In this document: piece by piece, positions 63,408 to 64,000 of the stretch
Position numbering within the stretch: position 1 is the first letter of the stretch
Layout of the letters: each line of letters opens with the position of its first letter
Assembly (NCBI RefSeq): GCF_002097715.1
Contig: NZ_CP020737.1
Span: 186,001-250,000, forward strand
Source: Burkholderia ubonensis subsp. mesacidophila
GTDB lineage: Bacteria; Pseudomonadota; Gammaproteobacteria; Burkholderiales; Burkholderiaceae
Direction: 5' to 3'
DNA length: 64,000 nt
Notes under the pieces: generated by a model
The model's input: the letters and a program-made list of their open reading frames with translations, nothing else
Databases searched by the model: none
Told to the model about the DNA's origin: nothing
Translations under genes and position numbers: made by a program

Positions 63408-64000
63408 TTGCGAATTTCTCGTACCTTCATTCGCTGGCTCGGCGCACTGAGCCTCGCGGCCGCCACGGCCGTACTCGTCGCCGCGTGCGGCGGCGGCGAC
63501 GGCGGCGGTTCCCCGCCGCCGCCCGCGCCCACCGCGTCGAACACAGCGGTCATCACCGTGGACCGGGGCGTCGCCAACGTCATCAACATCCCGACCGTCA
63601 GCGTGACCGTCTGCGCGCCGGGCACGTCGAACTGCCAGGTCGTCAGCAACGTGCTGGTCGATACCGCGTCGTACGGGCTGCGGCTCGTCAGCGACGCGGT
63701 GCCGGGCGTGCTGGGCAACCTGCCCGTGACGACCGTGAACGGCGCGCCGCTCGCCGAGTGCGGCAAGTTCGTGTCGACCTACACGTGGGGCTCGGTGCGC
63801 ACCGCCGACCTGAAGATCGGCGGCGAAATTGCCAGCTCGCTGCCGGTGCAGATCCTCGGCGACCTCGGCTCCACCAACGTCCCGACCTCGTGCACGAACA
63901 ACGGCACGGCCGCCAACTCGGCGGGGGCGCTCGGCGCGAACGGCATCCTCGGCATCGGGCCGGCGCCGTTCGACTGCGGCGTGAGCTGCACGACGTCGAC
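63408..64000 (+). CDS. DUF3443 family lipoprotein (3' end beyond the window)
   Basis: About 197 codons are in the window. The TTG at 63408 is preferred, with GGGAG seven bases upstream; a GTG at 63402 in the same frame is too close to that site. The signal ends in a lipobox VAAC, then GGGDGGGSPPPPAP. Further on, VVSNVLVDTASYGLRLV resembles an aspartic-protease-like DT(A)S motif, as noted for DUF3443. Cys pairs (VCAPGTSNC) suggest disulfides. The C-terminal half is missing. Confidence 0.85.
   Translation, partial: MRISRTFIRWLGALSLAAATAVLVAACGGGDGGGSPPPPAPTASNTAVITVDRGVANVINIPTVSVTVCAPGTSNCQVVSNVLVDTASYGLRLVSDAVPGVLGNLPVTTVNGAPLAECGKFVSTYTWGSVRTADLKIGGEIASSLPVQILGDLGSTNVPTSCTNNGTAANSAGALGANGILGIGPAPFDCGVSCTTS

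Overview
The window is very GC-rich and coding-dense. Its gene content and order (P2-type contractile tail cluster, fliC-fliD-fliT beside a glycosylation island, rpsU, flhDC-motAB-cheYAW-mcp-cheRDBYZ, then DUF2844/DUF3443) point to the main chromosome of a Burkholderia, most likely of the B. cepacia complex type. Species is not determined; this assignment comes from recognised protein families, not a database search.

Region 1 (1-15988, minus strand) is a tail-only, P2-like cluster read from X at the right end: X, two holin-like proteins, endolysin, Rz, Rz1, R, then two baseplate/fibre modules, then sheath FI, tube FII, E/E+E' (with a visible -1 slip site), tape measure T and the 5' part of U. 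No capsid, portal, terminase or integrase gene is present on the right side, where the cluster abuts ordinary chromosomal genes. The best reading is an R-type tailocin (phage-tail bacteriocin) or a prophage remnant reduced to its tail. It carries two J-I-fibre-chaperone modules, separated by a decayed fragment of a second sheath gene. That suggests fusion of two tail clusters and gives the particle two different fibre types to choose from.

Region 2 (16395-20992) holds a DUF523 protein, a TIGR04222-like membrane protein with a Ser/Cys-rich tail, a chemoreceptor with a WETF tail behind an AT-rich upstream region, and a small hypothetical gene.

Region 3 (21030-43726) is a flagellin glycosylation island. 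A minus-strand operon encodes a class I methyltransferase, FAD oxidoreductase, WbqC-like protein, second methyltransferase, WecE-type sugar aminotransferase and a three-domain glycosyltransferase. Divergent to it, a tightly overlapping plus-strand operon encodes four TPR/OGT-like (GT41) transferases, a UDP-xylose-synthase-like enzyme and a zinc-ribbon methyltransferase. The middle two OGT genes share about 600 bp that are almost identical. Next to these lie fliT, fliD and an unusually short fliC with a sigma-28 promoter. The layout fits assembly of a modified amino sugar glycan and its O-linked transfer to flagellin.

Region 4 (44270-49806) is housekeeping: rpsU, tag, a BadF/GlcNAc-kinase-like gene, a Cof-type HAD phosphatase, aqpZ, an H-NS-like gene and a GT4 glycosyltransferase.

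Region 5 (49807-62633) is the flagellar master regulator flhDC, with a long leader containing a perfect 19-bp palindrome, followed by motAB (sigma-28 promoter) and a complete che operon. Region 6 (62890-64000) holds a secreted DUF2844 protein and the start of a DUF3443 lipoprotein cut by the window edge. No rRNA, tRNA, CRISPR array or insertion sequence was seen.
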